This document shows positions 41,202-52,380 of a DNA stretch of 64,000 nt, in pieces. A program made the translations under genes and the position numbers. This stretch comes from Aricia agestis (lineage: Eukaryota; Arthropoda; Insecta; Lepidoptera; Lycaenidae), in assembly GCF_905147365.1 (NCBI RefSeq), contig NC_056412.1, positions 19,088,001-19,152,000 of the forward strand. The letters run 5' to 3'. The first letter of the stretch is position 1, and every line of letters begins with the position of its first letter. The notes below the pieces were generated by a model. That model had not been told where the DNA came from, searched no databases, and saw only the letters and a program-made list of their open reading frames with translations.

Positions 41202-41758
41202 GGGGTACGTGTATTAGCGACGTAGCTTGTCTTTTGCAATGTTTGGAGATGATTGAAGACGTGAGTGGGAGAAACATGTAAAAAACCGTGAAATTATTGC
41301 CATTTTTTGCTTAAATGGAACCTTTATGGTCGGAACAATTATTTGAAACTTAAAAATTGAGGATTTTATCTGTAGACAGATAAAATAGCCAGATGATGAA
41401 GTAGGTAAGTTACAAGGTTTATTCAAATTGTAAGTTAAAAAATGCATAATTTTCCTTATGTTATAAAATGTTAGTTATCTGGTTCTTCTTATCACGTCTT
41501 CGATTATGATAAATGATAAAAAAATGACTGACTATACAGGACAACCTGACCGCAATAATTTTGTGCGTGTTTGCACGAATCCGGTATCGGCCTGAGATCA
41601 GCCCGACCGCATCGATCGGCCTCCTTGTATTTGGGGCCCCTAAAAATTCAAAGCTTTCAATAGTTTAACCTATGAAAACGAATAATAAAAACTAAGCTTA
41701 ACACTGATCCTGCCGACTAGCTATAGCTTGTCCATAATAAATAATAATACACATCTAA
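41202..41758. other. Intergenic stretch, nothing recognised
   Basis: No gene or repeat identified. Confidence 0.35.
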
Positions 41759-42077
41759 GGGCGTTCGCTGCGTTGAACGTGTGCCCGGCGCGGGCGCCCG
41801 CGGCCAGTATAATTTCGATCGTGCGGGTGTACAGTCGATACCTATGGATTTTTATTGATATATTACCTAGCCAACAGACGACGACGTCGACGTGTACAAA
41901 GGCGTCAGCCAATCAGCCCATTTGTCACGTCTAGATTGTTGACCCGTCGCCCGCGGGGCGGCCACCGATGCACGCGCCGCGTGCGACGGCTGAACCGCCT
42001 CACGCAGCGATGCTCTATGGGATGACATGAAACAAGCACGCCTCGCGGGTGGCCGCGCCGGGCCGCAGCGAACGCCC
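41759..42077. mobile_element. GC-rich TIR element (319 bp), probably Harbinger-like
   Basis: GGGCGTTCGCTGCG at the left is inverted at the right, followed inward by CCCGGCGCGG-type blocks at both ends. Flanks TAA and TAT are compatible with an altered TAA duplication. Strongly GC-rich against AT-rich surroundings. Open frames on both strands here are a by-product of composition. Confidence 0.7.
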
Positions 42078-43109
42078 TATATGTAAAAAAGCTATGCAAT
42101 ATTTTGCCGTTGAAAGAGTTATGCTGTCACAAGTGAACAGACGTTGAAACAAAGTACCCCTTTGTGTGCCGGGGAGAGTTTTAAATGTAGCCTTTTCGAG
42201 AACCATAAGATTTCAATATAAAAATCTACTTTCGTCCGCCAATTAGGCGCGTAAATTGTTTCCAAGTTCAATTATCGAGCTTTTCAGATTCGGCCATGTT
42301 TTATTCAGGAGTTTATGCAAATGCAGAGAGTCGGGACACTTCGAGTCTTAATCGCTTTCTGTTTATTCCGGGACATAAATTAGCAGCTTGTTTAGCTCGA
42401 GAGGGTGACCACGATGCCGGGAAACGATGTATCAAGCTTAAAATGTACAGTTTATTATTAAAAATGTGTAAGTTGTAACACTCCCCAGACAAATTCAATG
42501 TGGTTACACAACTTTAACATACAACCAAAGCTCATCACTTCAGATGTTAGTGTATAAGTCGCCGAGTCAATCTCAAAAACTTCCATCGATTCAGGATTGT
42601 TCGCTGTTGGTCTCGCTATAAGCTGGTAGAGACGCCCGAAATTTACAAAATACTTTCATGCTTTGAGAATGTCTTTGCTTAATGCATCGAAATACAACGC
42701 ATTGCGCGTTTTTACGCCGATTTCTCTAGAGTTTTCGAAGCGGTAAAAATATATTTTGTTTGCAAAATTTTAAAATAACACAACTTATATTAATTCATTA
42801 TTACCATGAATGATGAAAGTCATTTTACTTCTTGGTCATTTTGCGATGGTTTGTCCCGCTCTTTTCTTAAGCCTGGTGACCCGAGGCGCGAGATCGTTGC
42901 AGGCGATACTCCGAGATTCCCATTACGTCTCTGTCTGAATATTTTTTGCTGTAACTCCTGTTATTGTTCCATTTACTTGTGTTTCTGCTCCGCTCGGGCT
43001 CGAGTAGATCTCGAGTTGAGAGCTCTAAGTTGGCTGATAGGCTAATTATGTGACTATCGGACTAATAAGTAGGGTTTGTTTCCTATCTTCGTTGTTATAA
43101 CATTATTTT
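42078..43109. other. Intergenic stretch, no convincing gene
   Basis: Short frames at 42296-42478 and 42806-43045 show no domain. Confidence 0.35.
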
Positions 43110-43262
43110 ATTTTAAGAGAAGCAATACTGATGTTGGTCCTCGGGCGTACGCTCGTTTTTCTTGTCGGGCTAGTTTTTAAACTGAGACATCATTATCGAA
43201 GTTCTTACAGAATTATGTAGTTTTATGGACTTATTTGCAGAAAAGAACATAAATAAACAAAT
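43110..43262 (+). repeat. Degenerate LINE 3' stub
   Basis: GTACGCTCGTTTTTCTTGTC, GGGCTAGTTTTTAAACTGAG and ACATAAATAAACAAATA loosely follow the order of the LINE 3' UTR at 27790-27910. Confidence 0.35.
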
Positions 43263-44007
43263 ATTTTGCATTTTGGAGAATGAACATGTCAGACGTAATT
43301 AAACTGTTTTTGCCCAACTCTCTTAGCTCAAACTCTAGTCACTAGTATTTTATTAGTATCAGAGGAGGTTTCCTAACAATTTGTGGTAACTCTCAAATAA
43401 AGATCATCATCATTTAGTTAACACCTATTTCGTTGTGGGGTCTCCGAGACAAGTTGTTAATCGTCCAAATATACGGCGAGAGACTTGGTTAATTATAAGA
43501 GTAATGTGACCCATCAGCGGGCCCGGGGTACCCGCGGACCCCACGTCGATCATCCCGCACGTAGTATGGGGTCGAAACGACTCATTTTACAGGTGAAGTA
43601 ATCCAACGCGGAACATTAAAACTTTATGGCTTATGAAAATTAATATCCAAAGAAAAAAGTGTCGTAAAAGCGAAGATAAAACATTTTATTCGGCTAATTC
43701 TAACCTCCCGGGGTTTTATGCTAGTCGTAGACGTAAAAGCCTCGAAGGTAATTTAAATAATAAAATAAATAAATTACTTCAGGTGGTTCATGTTTATTAA
43801 AGTCGGGAACGTGAGTAATAAAATTAAATTAAGAAATAAAAAAAGAGATAAAACTCTTAGAAAATCAAATATCTCAAAGTTGCTATAACCCTAATAAAGG
43901 TGGAAATAGGCTAGTGCTTAAAAAATCGATAATATCAGCATCTGAACAAAAAAATATCAAAAATATTACTCCACCCGTATTTTGCAACACCGAACAGAAA
44001 CACAATA

Positions 44008-44053
44008 AGCTTGTCGTGTCCATCTATCTGCAGATAGATAGACACGATAAGCT
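44008..44053. repeat. 23-bp imperfect palindrome without loop
   Basis: 44008-44030 pairs with 44031-44053 with two mismatches around CATCTATCTGCAGATAGAT. Confidence 0.9.
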
Positions 44054-44167
44054 GATTAATAATAATAAATATAAATATTCTTTGTTCTACAGTTTTATTA
44101 CGAACCGTAAAAATCAAGATTTTCTTAATACTATTAACCATTGCTATAAAGTACTTCACTTAATCTA

Positions 44168-44684
44168 CTTTTTTTTTAATGAAATAAGGGGGCAAACGAG
44201 CAAACGGGTCACCTGATGGAACATATGTAATTGATTGTACTGTCGGTTCTTGGTGGAAATTCATGTTGTACACTAATAAAACACACTTTTCTGATGATGA
44301 ATAATTTCGAAACCGGTCGTGTTATTTGTTAAAAGTTATAATAATATCTTAATATAGTGGAAAAAGTGCAAGAAAAGTGTGTTTTATTAGTGTGCACCTG
44401 ATGGAAAGCAACTTCCGTCGCCCATGGACACTCGCAGCATCAGAAGAGCTGCAGGTGCATTGCCGGCGTTTTGAGAGGGAATAGGGTAATAAGGGAGGGT
44501 AGGGATGGGAAGGGAATTGGGGAGGGTAGGGAAGGGAATAGGGTAGGGGATTGGGCCTCCGGTAAACTCACTCACTCGACGAAACACAGCGCTAGCGCTG
44601 TTTCACGCCGGTTTTCTGTGAGAACGTGATATTTCTCCGGTCGAGCCGACCCATTCGTGCCGAAGCATGGCTCTCCCACGTATA
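44168..44684 (+). mobile_element. Dispersed repeat R1, full copy split by an insertion
   Basis: The R1 start (GGGGCAAACGAGCAAACGGG) and the rest (AGCAACTTCCGTCGCCCATG through CATGGCTCTCCCACGTA) are separated by 44222-44394. Confidence 0.9.
44222..44394. mobile_element. 173-bp insertion with 12-bp target duplication
   Basis: CACCTGATGGAA occurs at 44210-44221 and again at 44395-44406, as a duplicated target. The insert has inverted blocks ACACTAATAAAACACACTTT and AAAGTGTGTTTTATTAGTGT, preceded by TATGTAATTGATTGTACTGT and TCTTGGTGGAAATTC. The same parts occur in opposite order at 63613-63770. Confidence 0.9.
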
Positions 44685-45519
44685 AACTACTTGACCTAAT
44701 AAAACGGTTAAACCATTACGTTTATCAGTAGAGTAACCATTATTTTTATTATTACGACCGTAACACAAATGTAACTAATTCACAGCTATAACTTAAATAA
44801 TGTAAGTGGGGTACTTTTGATCTTATCAACCGCGAGCCGGCGGTTTAGGGTTGCTTTTCAAATTTATGTAGATTGCCTCCATACTCCGTGCTCGCGAGTT
44901 ACGTTGTTTTCAGTATAATGCTATTTCATACAACACTGCCACTTAATACAGACAAATTTTAGCATTTTTAATGAAGTTAAGAATATTATAGGAATATTAA
45001 ATGGAAAGCTTACAAAAACAACATGTAATCTTCATTCGCCCATTCATCTATTAATACACTCCGCTCAATAGATAATCCTTCATTTTGAATCTCAAAATAA
45101 ATTTGAGTCAAAGAGATTTTCTCTCTTTAATTTATGTTAAAATTACTTTTCCGTATCGAGTCTTTCGTTCTTGGAAATAATATTTGTATTGAAATAATTA
45201 AATTGAGATGAAAACAGAAAGGTTTTAGTATAATTGAGCAACGAATAACATAAATAGACTGTTGTATCTACGATTCTAATATTTATTAATCGAAAAACTA
45301 GATGATTTACAATTTTTGTCAAATTCTTTAATTGAAAAGTAAAATTTTAGTACTCCTTGGGATGACAATCTTTTTTGAAATATTAATCCTCATAGAAGCT
45401 AAATACAAACTTTCATCACTTATATTTTAATTTTTAACCCTTTAGCACAATAGACATAGTTCTACTGTCTACTCTGCCTTTAGGGATTAACTGTTGTACT
45501 TAGAAACGAATATGAATCA
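44685..45519. other. AT-rich stretch, nothing recognised
   Basis: No gene or element identified. Confidence 0.35.
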
Positions 45520-45610
45520 CTTAATTGTAATTTAATAAAGATTTTCACATAAGCCCCATACATTACGTGCCAAACTCTTCATTATCAACATTATATCTCT
45601 GAGAGCGGCT
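45520..45610 (+). repeat. Unclassified repeat family F, copy 2
   Basis: CACATAAGCCCCATACATTA, CAAACTCTTCATTATCAAC and ATCTCTGAGAGCGGCTG parallel 15895-16010 and 58958-59060. Confidence 0.55.
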
Positions 45611-45656
45611 GTTTGTGTCCGCATCGACTGTAACAACTTCATTTGTTTTGATCTAA

Positions 45657-45833
45657 GTGTCTAAATACACTAGGCCGAAAATACGCGGCTGAAGTTCGGC
45701 ATGATTACGCTAGCAATGTATTTTAAATTACCGATGACACACTATGCCTAAATTACGTCGCGTTATAATGATCGCGTTATAGTAATCATGCCGAACTTCG
45801 GCCACGTAACTTCGGCATGGTGTGTTTAGACAC
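45657..45833. mobile_element. PIF/Harbinger-like MITE, copy 2
   Basis: GTGTCTAAATACACTAGGCC at the left, complement GTGTTTAGACAC at the right, TAA on both flanks (45654-45656, 45834-45836). Shares TTTTAAATTACCGATGACAC with the copy at 9754. Confidence 0.85.
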
Positions 45834-46329
45834 TAAAATATGTAAACAAAAATGTATAACGCGGAACGCCACTTATTTTAAGCACTTAATAATTTGCCAC
45901 ATTCTTTTTATCAAAACAAATTAAAACAAGATATATAATAATGACGACCTCGACACTACGTGGGGCGTCGATACTTACCTTAAGATATCTGACATTTTCA
46001 AACAAAACAAAAAAATTAAAAAAAAAACTTGGAAATTCGATGGTAGCGGATCTTCCGTCCTTGTAATTCCAGTAGGCAAAGACAGAGATGGCGAATGTCG
46101 CGTGAACGACGTGCTTGAACATTCCTCGTCGTGAGGACATTGTTATGAATTTGTGGAGTATTTACGAAGTTTCGGCTCAGGGATCAAACAAAGGCATACA
46201 GAGGGTAACAACTAAGAAGAAATAATGTTGTCGTTAAGTAATACAGAATGCTATATGTATTTTGTGGTATAATAAATGTTCCGTAGTAGCTGCAAGAAAA
46301 ACTCATAATCTTGCCATGTATGGATGCTA

Positions 46330-46522
46330 AAAAATTAATATACTTTCCATTAAATTATACTAGTAATTTATAGACGAAAATTGTGTTTCTTTGTTGGTTT
46401 ATAATTTTTGGATTTTTATGAAATTTTCCATAGACAAAGGACCTTACGATACTTTTTAAAACGGAAAAATGTATGACTACCGCGAGATGCAATTTTAACA
46501 GGGGCAAAGCCGCGTGTGACAG
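46330..46522 (+). repeat. Degenerate Helitron-like or related repeat
   Basis: AAAATTGTGTTTCTTTGTTG, TTTTTATGAAATTTTCCATA, AAAAATGTATGACTACCGCG, then GGGCAAAGCCGCGTGTGACA, an ending that resembles the GAAGCCGCGGGC class. Confidence 0.35.
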
Positions 46523-46654
46523 AAATAGGACGACTCTATGTAATAATTACTTAATCAAAGGTTAGAAATATCAAAATTAACTGATAATTAACATTAAAGA
46601 ATATGGTCATCAGAAGTGAGGGTAGTTAAATAAAAAATATATAGATAATAGAAT

Positions 46655-46745
46655 ATGTTTATTGTCGGTCCAAGGCCCTACCACTGGTTCAGTGACCTTC
46701 CCACCGAGAAGAACCAGCAAGAAACTCGGTGGGTCTAAATATTAT
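46655..46745 (-). mobile_element. LINE/SINE 3'-end stub
   Basis: Minus strand: ACCCACCGAGTTTCTTGCTG, GTTCTTCTCGGTGGGAAGG, then ACTGGTGGTAGGGCC-like sequence, a conserved 3' tail in lepidopteran non-LTR elements. Confidence 0.5.
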
Positions 46746-48019
46746 TTTCAACAGTATAAATTACAATACAAAACACAGTACACACAACAATCAAGTCACT
46801 AACAATAATAGCAAAGGCATAACCTATAATAATCAAATAACATTCAAGTAATATTATCCACCTAATAAACACAAAGCAACACAAATACAATAAAATATGG
46901 CGGATAATAATTACAATAGAAAAGTACTTAACTCACTGTTCAGCCGTCTCCAGGTCACCAGGGAAAGAGACCCAATTACGACATTCTATGGCTTATATAT
47001 CCCGGGTTTGGCTTTGACCAGGGGATATTTCCATCTATTGGCTAAACCCATTAACCAATCAAAAACAAGTCAATATTATGTCTTGTATGATATTTTAATT
47101 ATTAAATATTATTTTAATTTGACCGGAAATATTCCCTTTATCCAATCAGCCAACCATAACATTTCTATTGGTTATTAGATAATAGTCCACAAAACGTTTT
47201 ATTTCTCATTTAAGTATTTATGTTCGAAATATCCTAGATATTTCGAACAATACATTTATAACATATTATCTTTAATTGAAACAACAATATAAATAACAAC
47301 TAACTGAAATAAACATTAGTGTCGATAATTAGATAAATAAGTATCTAAATGAACCAAAACTTCCTTATCATGTTTCACAGATAATAATAATTTTTATCTA
47401 TTTCGAGGTGCATATTTCACAGATAACAAATACTTTCATATTCTTCGAGGTACAGCTAAATAACCTAGTTATTTGCCTCATTTTTGATAACCTTACTTTT
47501 CAAATTATTGTAATTTCTTTATTCCTTTGTTTAATTGTTACTATTATAATGTCAATTCTATATTCTTATTTCATTTTCTAACACGTGCAACTTCTCGCAC
47601 AAAAATATAAAACAACAACATCTTAACAATATATTGACTCCTTTGAACAAAATCTACCCCAAGGGAGCTCAGTACTTTGAGATAAAAGAACACGATTTTT
47701 AGATAAAACACTGAGCTAATGCCTATCGATTTTATGAGAGTTATGAAAGGAAAGGATAATGTTTTTATCCCACAAGGGAATTAGCGACTAAGCCGATTGC
47801 GCGGCTAACAAAAAAACAAAAATATTCCGACGATCGTGGTAGGATTATCGTGTAATGGATAACCGCTGAGAGCCTTAATGCCTTCCGAATCATTTTCATA
47901 TTTTCATCGCGTAATCTGAGATATAAATATTGTTTATGTTCACAACGAAACTAGAGATGACGCGACGAGGCGCTGCATAATCGCGATACAAGTTACAACA
48001 TTGAACTATCGAATAGCGC
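46746..48019. other. AT-rich stretch; clustered CCAAT boxes, no gene
   Basis: An open frame at 46897-47178 has no domain. Four CCAAT/ATTGG motifs lie within 47037-47175, possibly by chance. A small perfect palindrome sits at 47221-47249. Confidence 0.3.
47221..47249. repeat. 13-bp snap-back palindrome
   Basis: TGTTCGAAATATC (47221-47233) pairs exactly with 47237-47249; loop CTA. Confidence 0.9.
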
Positions 48020-48218
48020 GACGTCATTGTATGGGAGCCTCCTTCAAATACTTTCTGTATTTAGTTTTTAGTATTTTTTGCTATAGCGGCAATAGACAGG
48101 CTTCAAATTCTTTATAATAAGTTCCTATTTTTACTATTTGGGTAAGGAACCCTAAAAAGGCGAAAATTTCTCTCTTTGTCATTATCTTTACGCGGACGAA
48201 GTCGCGGGCAACAGCTAG
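48020..48218 (-). repeat. Fragments of two dispersed repeats
   Basis: TTTTTTGCTATAGCGGCAAT and GGGTAAGGAACCCTAAAAAG come from the GTTCCGTACC family (48020-48160). ACGCGGACGAAGTCGCGGGC plus AACAGCTAGT (48190-48220) is the end of another lepidopteran repeat. Confidence 0.5.
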
Positions 48219-48944
48219 TCGGATATATTATTTGTAAAACTAAAATTTTAATTGTTTATCAAAAATACTAACTTGCACTCTAAATTGGACAATCTTACAA
48301 CGGAATTTCTAAAAACGATATCGAAAGGTGCACCACAATAAAACCAATTTCTATTATCAAAACAAGTCTACAAATTGACACATCGTGCAACTAAAATATT
48401 TTTAACCTAACTTTTTATTCTTTTTGTTTCTCTGTTTTACTGAAAAACATGTTGGGGCCTCCTCATCTAACGCCGCACTCCCTCCTTTGCGCTCGCTCTT
48501 CACTCTTTAGCGACCACAGATATATCTTGATCTATTTCTGTGTTAGCGACAAAGATTTTTGGTAGTTATGATGAGATATGGTGAAAGATTTTATCATTCC
48601 AAAACTATATAATTCAAGGTTTCTTGATAAAAATTAAGAAAAATTATCAAAATTCACTACTGTATTGTAATTTTATGGGTTAATAAATTTATTAATGATT
48701 CTTAAATAATTAATAGCAATGCTAGTCCAATACGACTTGATTGGGTAAGGTTAGATGCTACGCTGCGCTACGCTCCCGCCTTAGCCATCATGGTTATTTT
48801 TTGTGAACCACCCAGAAGTAAGAGCCCCGCGCAGCGAGGCTCCGTCGACTCATAATTTAAGCCAGTTGTTTTTTTCTTTTTTTTTCTTTAGTAGCTTGTC
48901 AACCCCTAGAGTGCAATTCCTAAGCCGGAGGCTTAATTATTTTG
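48219..48944. other. Intergenic stretch, nothing coding
   Basis: GC-richer patch at 48755-48850 with imperfect inverted GCTACGCTGCGC and GCGCAGCGAGGC words; no recognised identity. Confidence 0.35.
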
Positions 48945-49003
48945 CAATATATCGGTAAGGAACCCTTTGTGCACGAATCCGACTCGCTCTTTGCCGATTG
49001 TTT
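48945..49003 (+). repeat. GTTCCGTACC-family 3' end fragment
   Basis: GGTAAGGAACCCTTTGTGCA, then CGAATCCGACTCGC and TTTGCCGATTG. Confidence 0.5.
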
Positions 49004-51096
49004 ATTATTATTGTTTATAAACTGAGTTACCATTCACTGTGCCAAAGTTTAGTCCATGTTAAGTTAGCACTTGATGATTTTTATGTGTTCTTAATTATAT
49101 GAACATAACATATTAAATTGGGTTTTATTTAGAATAAATGATGTTCCTAAAAGTAATTTAGGTGATGGTTTTCCTTTAAAAAGTTGTAGTATGTTTGTTG
49201 AACTAAGGAATTGTTAGATATATACTACATATTTTAATAATAGTTATTCGTTCAGTAAAACAGTTTCGCAAATAACTTTAAATAGTATGCTGAATTCGCA
49301 TTATTTAGGGTGCATAATTAGTGTGCAAGTCAGTATTTTTGGTGACACTTTCAAATATTTTGATCGAGAAAAGGGAATATACAGATATTGATTTAAATAC
49401 ATGCCATTTTAATTAAACACATGTGCACCGCCGCTTCGCGCCGCGTTACTTTGATTTTATGAATTTGAATTGATTCTCAACACGGCCTTTATTAAAGCTG
49501 GTCGCGTTAGATTTTAAAATAATTGAATTGCAATTTCGAGACAGCTTCTATAACTACTAAACCAAAATCATATTTAAGAAGGAAAAAGAAACTGATTTAT
49601 TTCTCACTACTTTTCCGAGACCTATTATTTTGTGTCAAAATCTTAATTTATATAACTACGAGTATTAATTTAAACAAAATTATACAAAAATTACACACTG
49701 AGTGAAGTTATGCTCCTATGGTCCCAGAATAACTTAATGAGCTAGATTTCATCCAAATTCACTTCAGTCTGGTGAAGTTTCCACGTTACTATCCTGTTCT
49801 ATGGAGCGTAGGAGGTCTTGATAAGGATTTATCGGCCCTTCTAACGATGAAAAGGGTTTAAGGGTTTCTACTCGGAATGTCTGTCAGCGATATTTTGCTG
49901 TCACATTTTGTTTATTCTGTTTCTGTACAATAGTCGGGGGATTAGGTTAAGCCTTTTTTCAATAACATGTCCGAAGTCCATATATCTGAGTCTGCTACAT
50001 TAAATGTATTGTCATGCTGGTCACACGTAAGCCTGTATTGTTATTATAGAATTGTTTTCCTCCAAAAAGATGTTTATTAAGTTCGGCAATATGTTTTCTT
50101 ACAGTTACATAAAATGTTTTGCCTAAAATTGACTATTTTGAGCCTTTGACGACTACTGTGCCTCGGGCAGTTAGCGCATCGACGCTATCGAAGATCACGG
50201 GTTCGACTGTCAAACTGATCGCAGTGGGACCTGACCGGGCTCGCGTTAGGCAAACCCGTGTGAATCCTGTCAGGTCAGACTGAGCAGATTGATCGAGGGC
50301 TTTACTATAATATTTTATTGTTCTGCTTATTAATGTTTTCCATAACTGTACCATGAGTGAAGTTAGTGACAAACGACATAATGACTGAAAGCGGCAGACA
50401 AGACACTTTCAGTATATTTTCAGTTCTGAGTCATATGCCCCGCTCGTTCTTAAAATAGGTGCGTTAGTAGTAAGCTAGTCAACGGCCAACATATTCATAA
50501 CGGTGAAACTTTCCGCGCTGCAAAGTGCTCGTAAATTATTCTATTGTGGAGTTTTATTAATATAACCTGACTCAGCTCACGGCGGGCATATTCGAGCATA
50601 TTCGAGCATATTTGAGCAAACTTCAGCGCGGTAACTTGCACGCACAACTATGTCCCACTTTAGAAATATTTGATATTGTTATAAAGTAGTTCGTGCTGTT
50701 CTATTGTTAAAATGTTGTGTTAAAATGTCGGATTTAACTTCATAATAACATGTTTATGAAAAATGCTAGCACTGTATAATCGGTGTTGTTAAATCACTGC
50801 ATGTTGTTCGCAGCTTTGTGCAGCAGATATTCGCCTAGTGCGCAAAAACAGTAAAATGTTTCATGGTAATAACAGCTATTTTGTTCTATATTATACAAGT
50901 ATTACTGTACCAAACCCTGTGTACCAAATTACAGCAAAATTAGAGGCTCAGGATTAAAAAGGAGACTTACAGAACAAATTAGACTTACATTTCAAGCAAT
51001 TTAATCAGTCGTTTGGGTAAATTTTTAACACATTTAAACAGGCATCTACCCGATGTATACCTTTGCATGGGTGAATTTCAACAAATGACCTTTTTT
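49004..51096. other. Long AT-rich stretch, no gene
   Basis: Two minor features: a weak tRNA-like relic at about 50150-50215 (CACGGGTTCGACTG), and three 11-bp repeats GCATATTCGAG at about 50587-50620. Nothing coding. Confidence 0.35.
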
Positions 51097-51337
51097 TTAT
51101 CATATCGGTGAACTTTTTTATTTATACATATTTTATATACTTTTCAGGTTTTATGAATACTTTAGGACACAAAATGTTCCCAAAAATATCATTAACGTAT
51201 CATTTAAGGCTAAAGAGAAAATTCAGTTTGAATTCTGGTTTCCACCGATATGATAAACCGGCACCGATTTTTATTTCTGTGCACCGATATGATAAGTTTA
51301 ACCACCGAAATGACATACTAATCCAGCGATATGATAA
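51097..51337. repeat. Phased CACCGATATGATAA array, left cluster
   Basis: Motif copies start at 51243, 51262 (diverged), 51282, 51303 (diverged) and 51324 (CAGCG), spacing 19-21 bp. One inverted copy TTATCATATCGGTG is at 51097-51110. Confidence 0.85.
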
Positions 51338-51548
51338 TATTATCTTCATAATATTATATTTATGTACAATATTTATTTTGATCAAGAACAGAGTTCTTAA
51401 AATAAAATGAAAATATTTTTAAAATGTTTTACAATATTTGATGTAGGGACTAAGAATAAAAAATAATTATAATCCTTGTCTTTATGTGTGAAAAGAAAAA
51501 TGATGTAAAAATTTTAAATTGCCCAATACATCCTTACATCCATTCATT

Positions 51549-52102
51549 TTTAGGGTTCTATAGCCAAATGGCAAAATACGGAAATGAATACTTGAAACTT
51601 ATATTGAAACTTGGTATGTAGATGTAGTCTGTGAACTGTAAGACTTTGATACAAAAATGGAAAAATTATTAAAAAATTGAGGGGTCCCCATAGGTACAAC
51701 TGAATTTTTTTTTTTCATCTAACCTATGCGTGTGGGGTATCTATGGATATTGGATAGGTCTTAAAAAATCATATTGAGGTTTCTAACATAACCATAGTTT
51801 GCGAAAGAGACTCTTACAAAGTGGTAAAATGTGTGTCCCACCCCCTCTAGCTTATAACTTATAACATGATAAGTCTAAACAAAATATAAGATGTACATTA
51901 CTATAAAAACTACCAACGAAAATTGGTTCGATCTAACAAGTATTTTTTTATACGTCATAAATGGTAAACCTTAATTTAACTTCCATCAAATCAACTGAAA
52001 TATAAAAATAAACCAAAAACCTTTCAATTTCATAAAAATAAACCTTATTGCTGCTGCGGAACCCTTCATGGGTGAGTACAACTCGCACTTGGTCGGTTTT
52101 TT
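51549..52102 (+). repeat. GTTCCGTACC-family long form between the two motif clusters
   Basis: Starts TTTAGGGTTCTATAGCC and ends GCGGAACCCTTCATGGGTG plus CTCGCACTTGGTCGG. It lies between motif clusters at 51243-51337 and 52162-52380. Confidence 0.75.
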
Positions 52103-52161
52103 TACTATCTTGCGCATTTGTAATTTCTTTGTATACCGTACTTAACGAAATGCCTCTAGAT

Positions 52162-52380
52162 CAACCGATATGATAAAACAATTCACCGATATGGTAAAAT
52201 TATCAACCGATATGATAAAGCAATCCACCGATGTGACAAAATTGTGCGTTGGTCATGATTCCAAACACCGATATTAGATTTAAGACACTGATTCGTTTTT
52301 TCTTATAATATCGGTGTAAATTATCATATCGGTGGTTAAAATGACCACCGATTACACCGATATGAGAGCAGCGATGTGAG
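52162..52380. repeat. Phased CACCGATATGATAA array, right cluster
   Basis: Direct copies start at 52162, 52184, 52204 and 52226 (spacing 20-22 bp). Partial copies are at 52266, 52346, 52355 and 52369, and inverted copies at 52303-52316 and 52321-52334. Confidence 0.85.

Noticed and set aside
41757..41760. Clean TAA target duplication for the 41759 element
   Set aside because: The right flank reads TAT, so the duplication is only probable; class given as likely, not certain.
41721..42206. Several small proteins on both strands near 41.7-42.2 kb
   Set aside because: They fall inside or across a GC-rich TIR element; the frames are due to composition and read the inverted ends.
47037..47175. Promoter with clustered CCAAT boxes
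   Set aside because: Four short motifs in AT-rich DNA are not enough without a start site or a gene nearby.
51097..52380. CRISPR array (repeated 14-mers with spacers)
   Set aside because: Spacers are only 5-8 bp, motif copies vary and occur in both orientations, and the host is a eukaryote.
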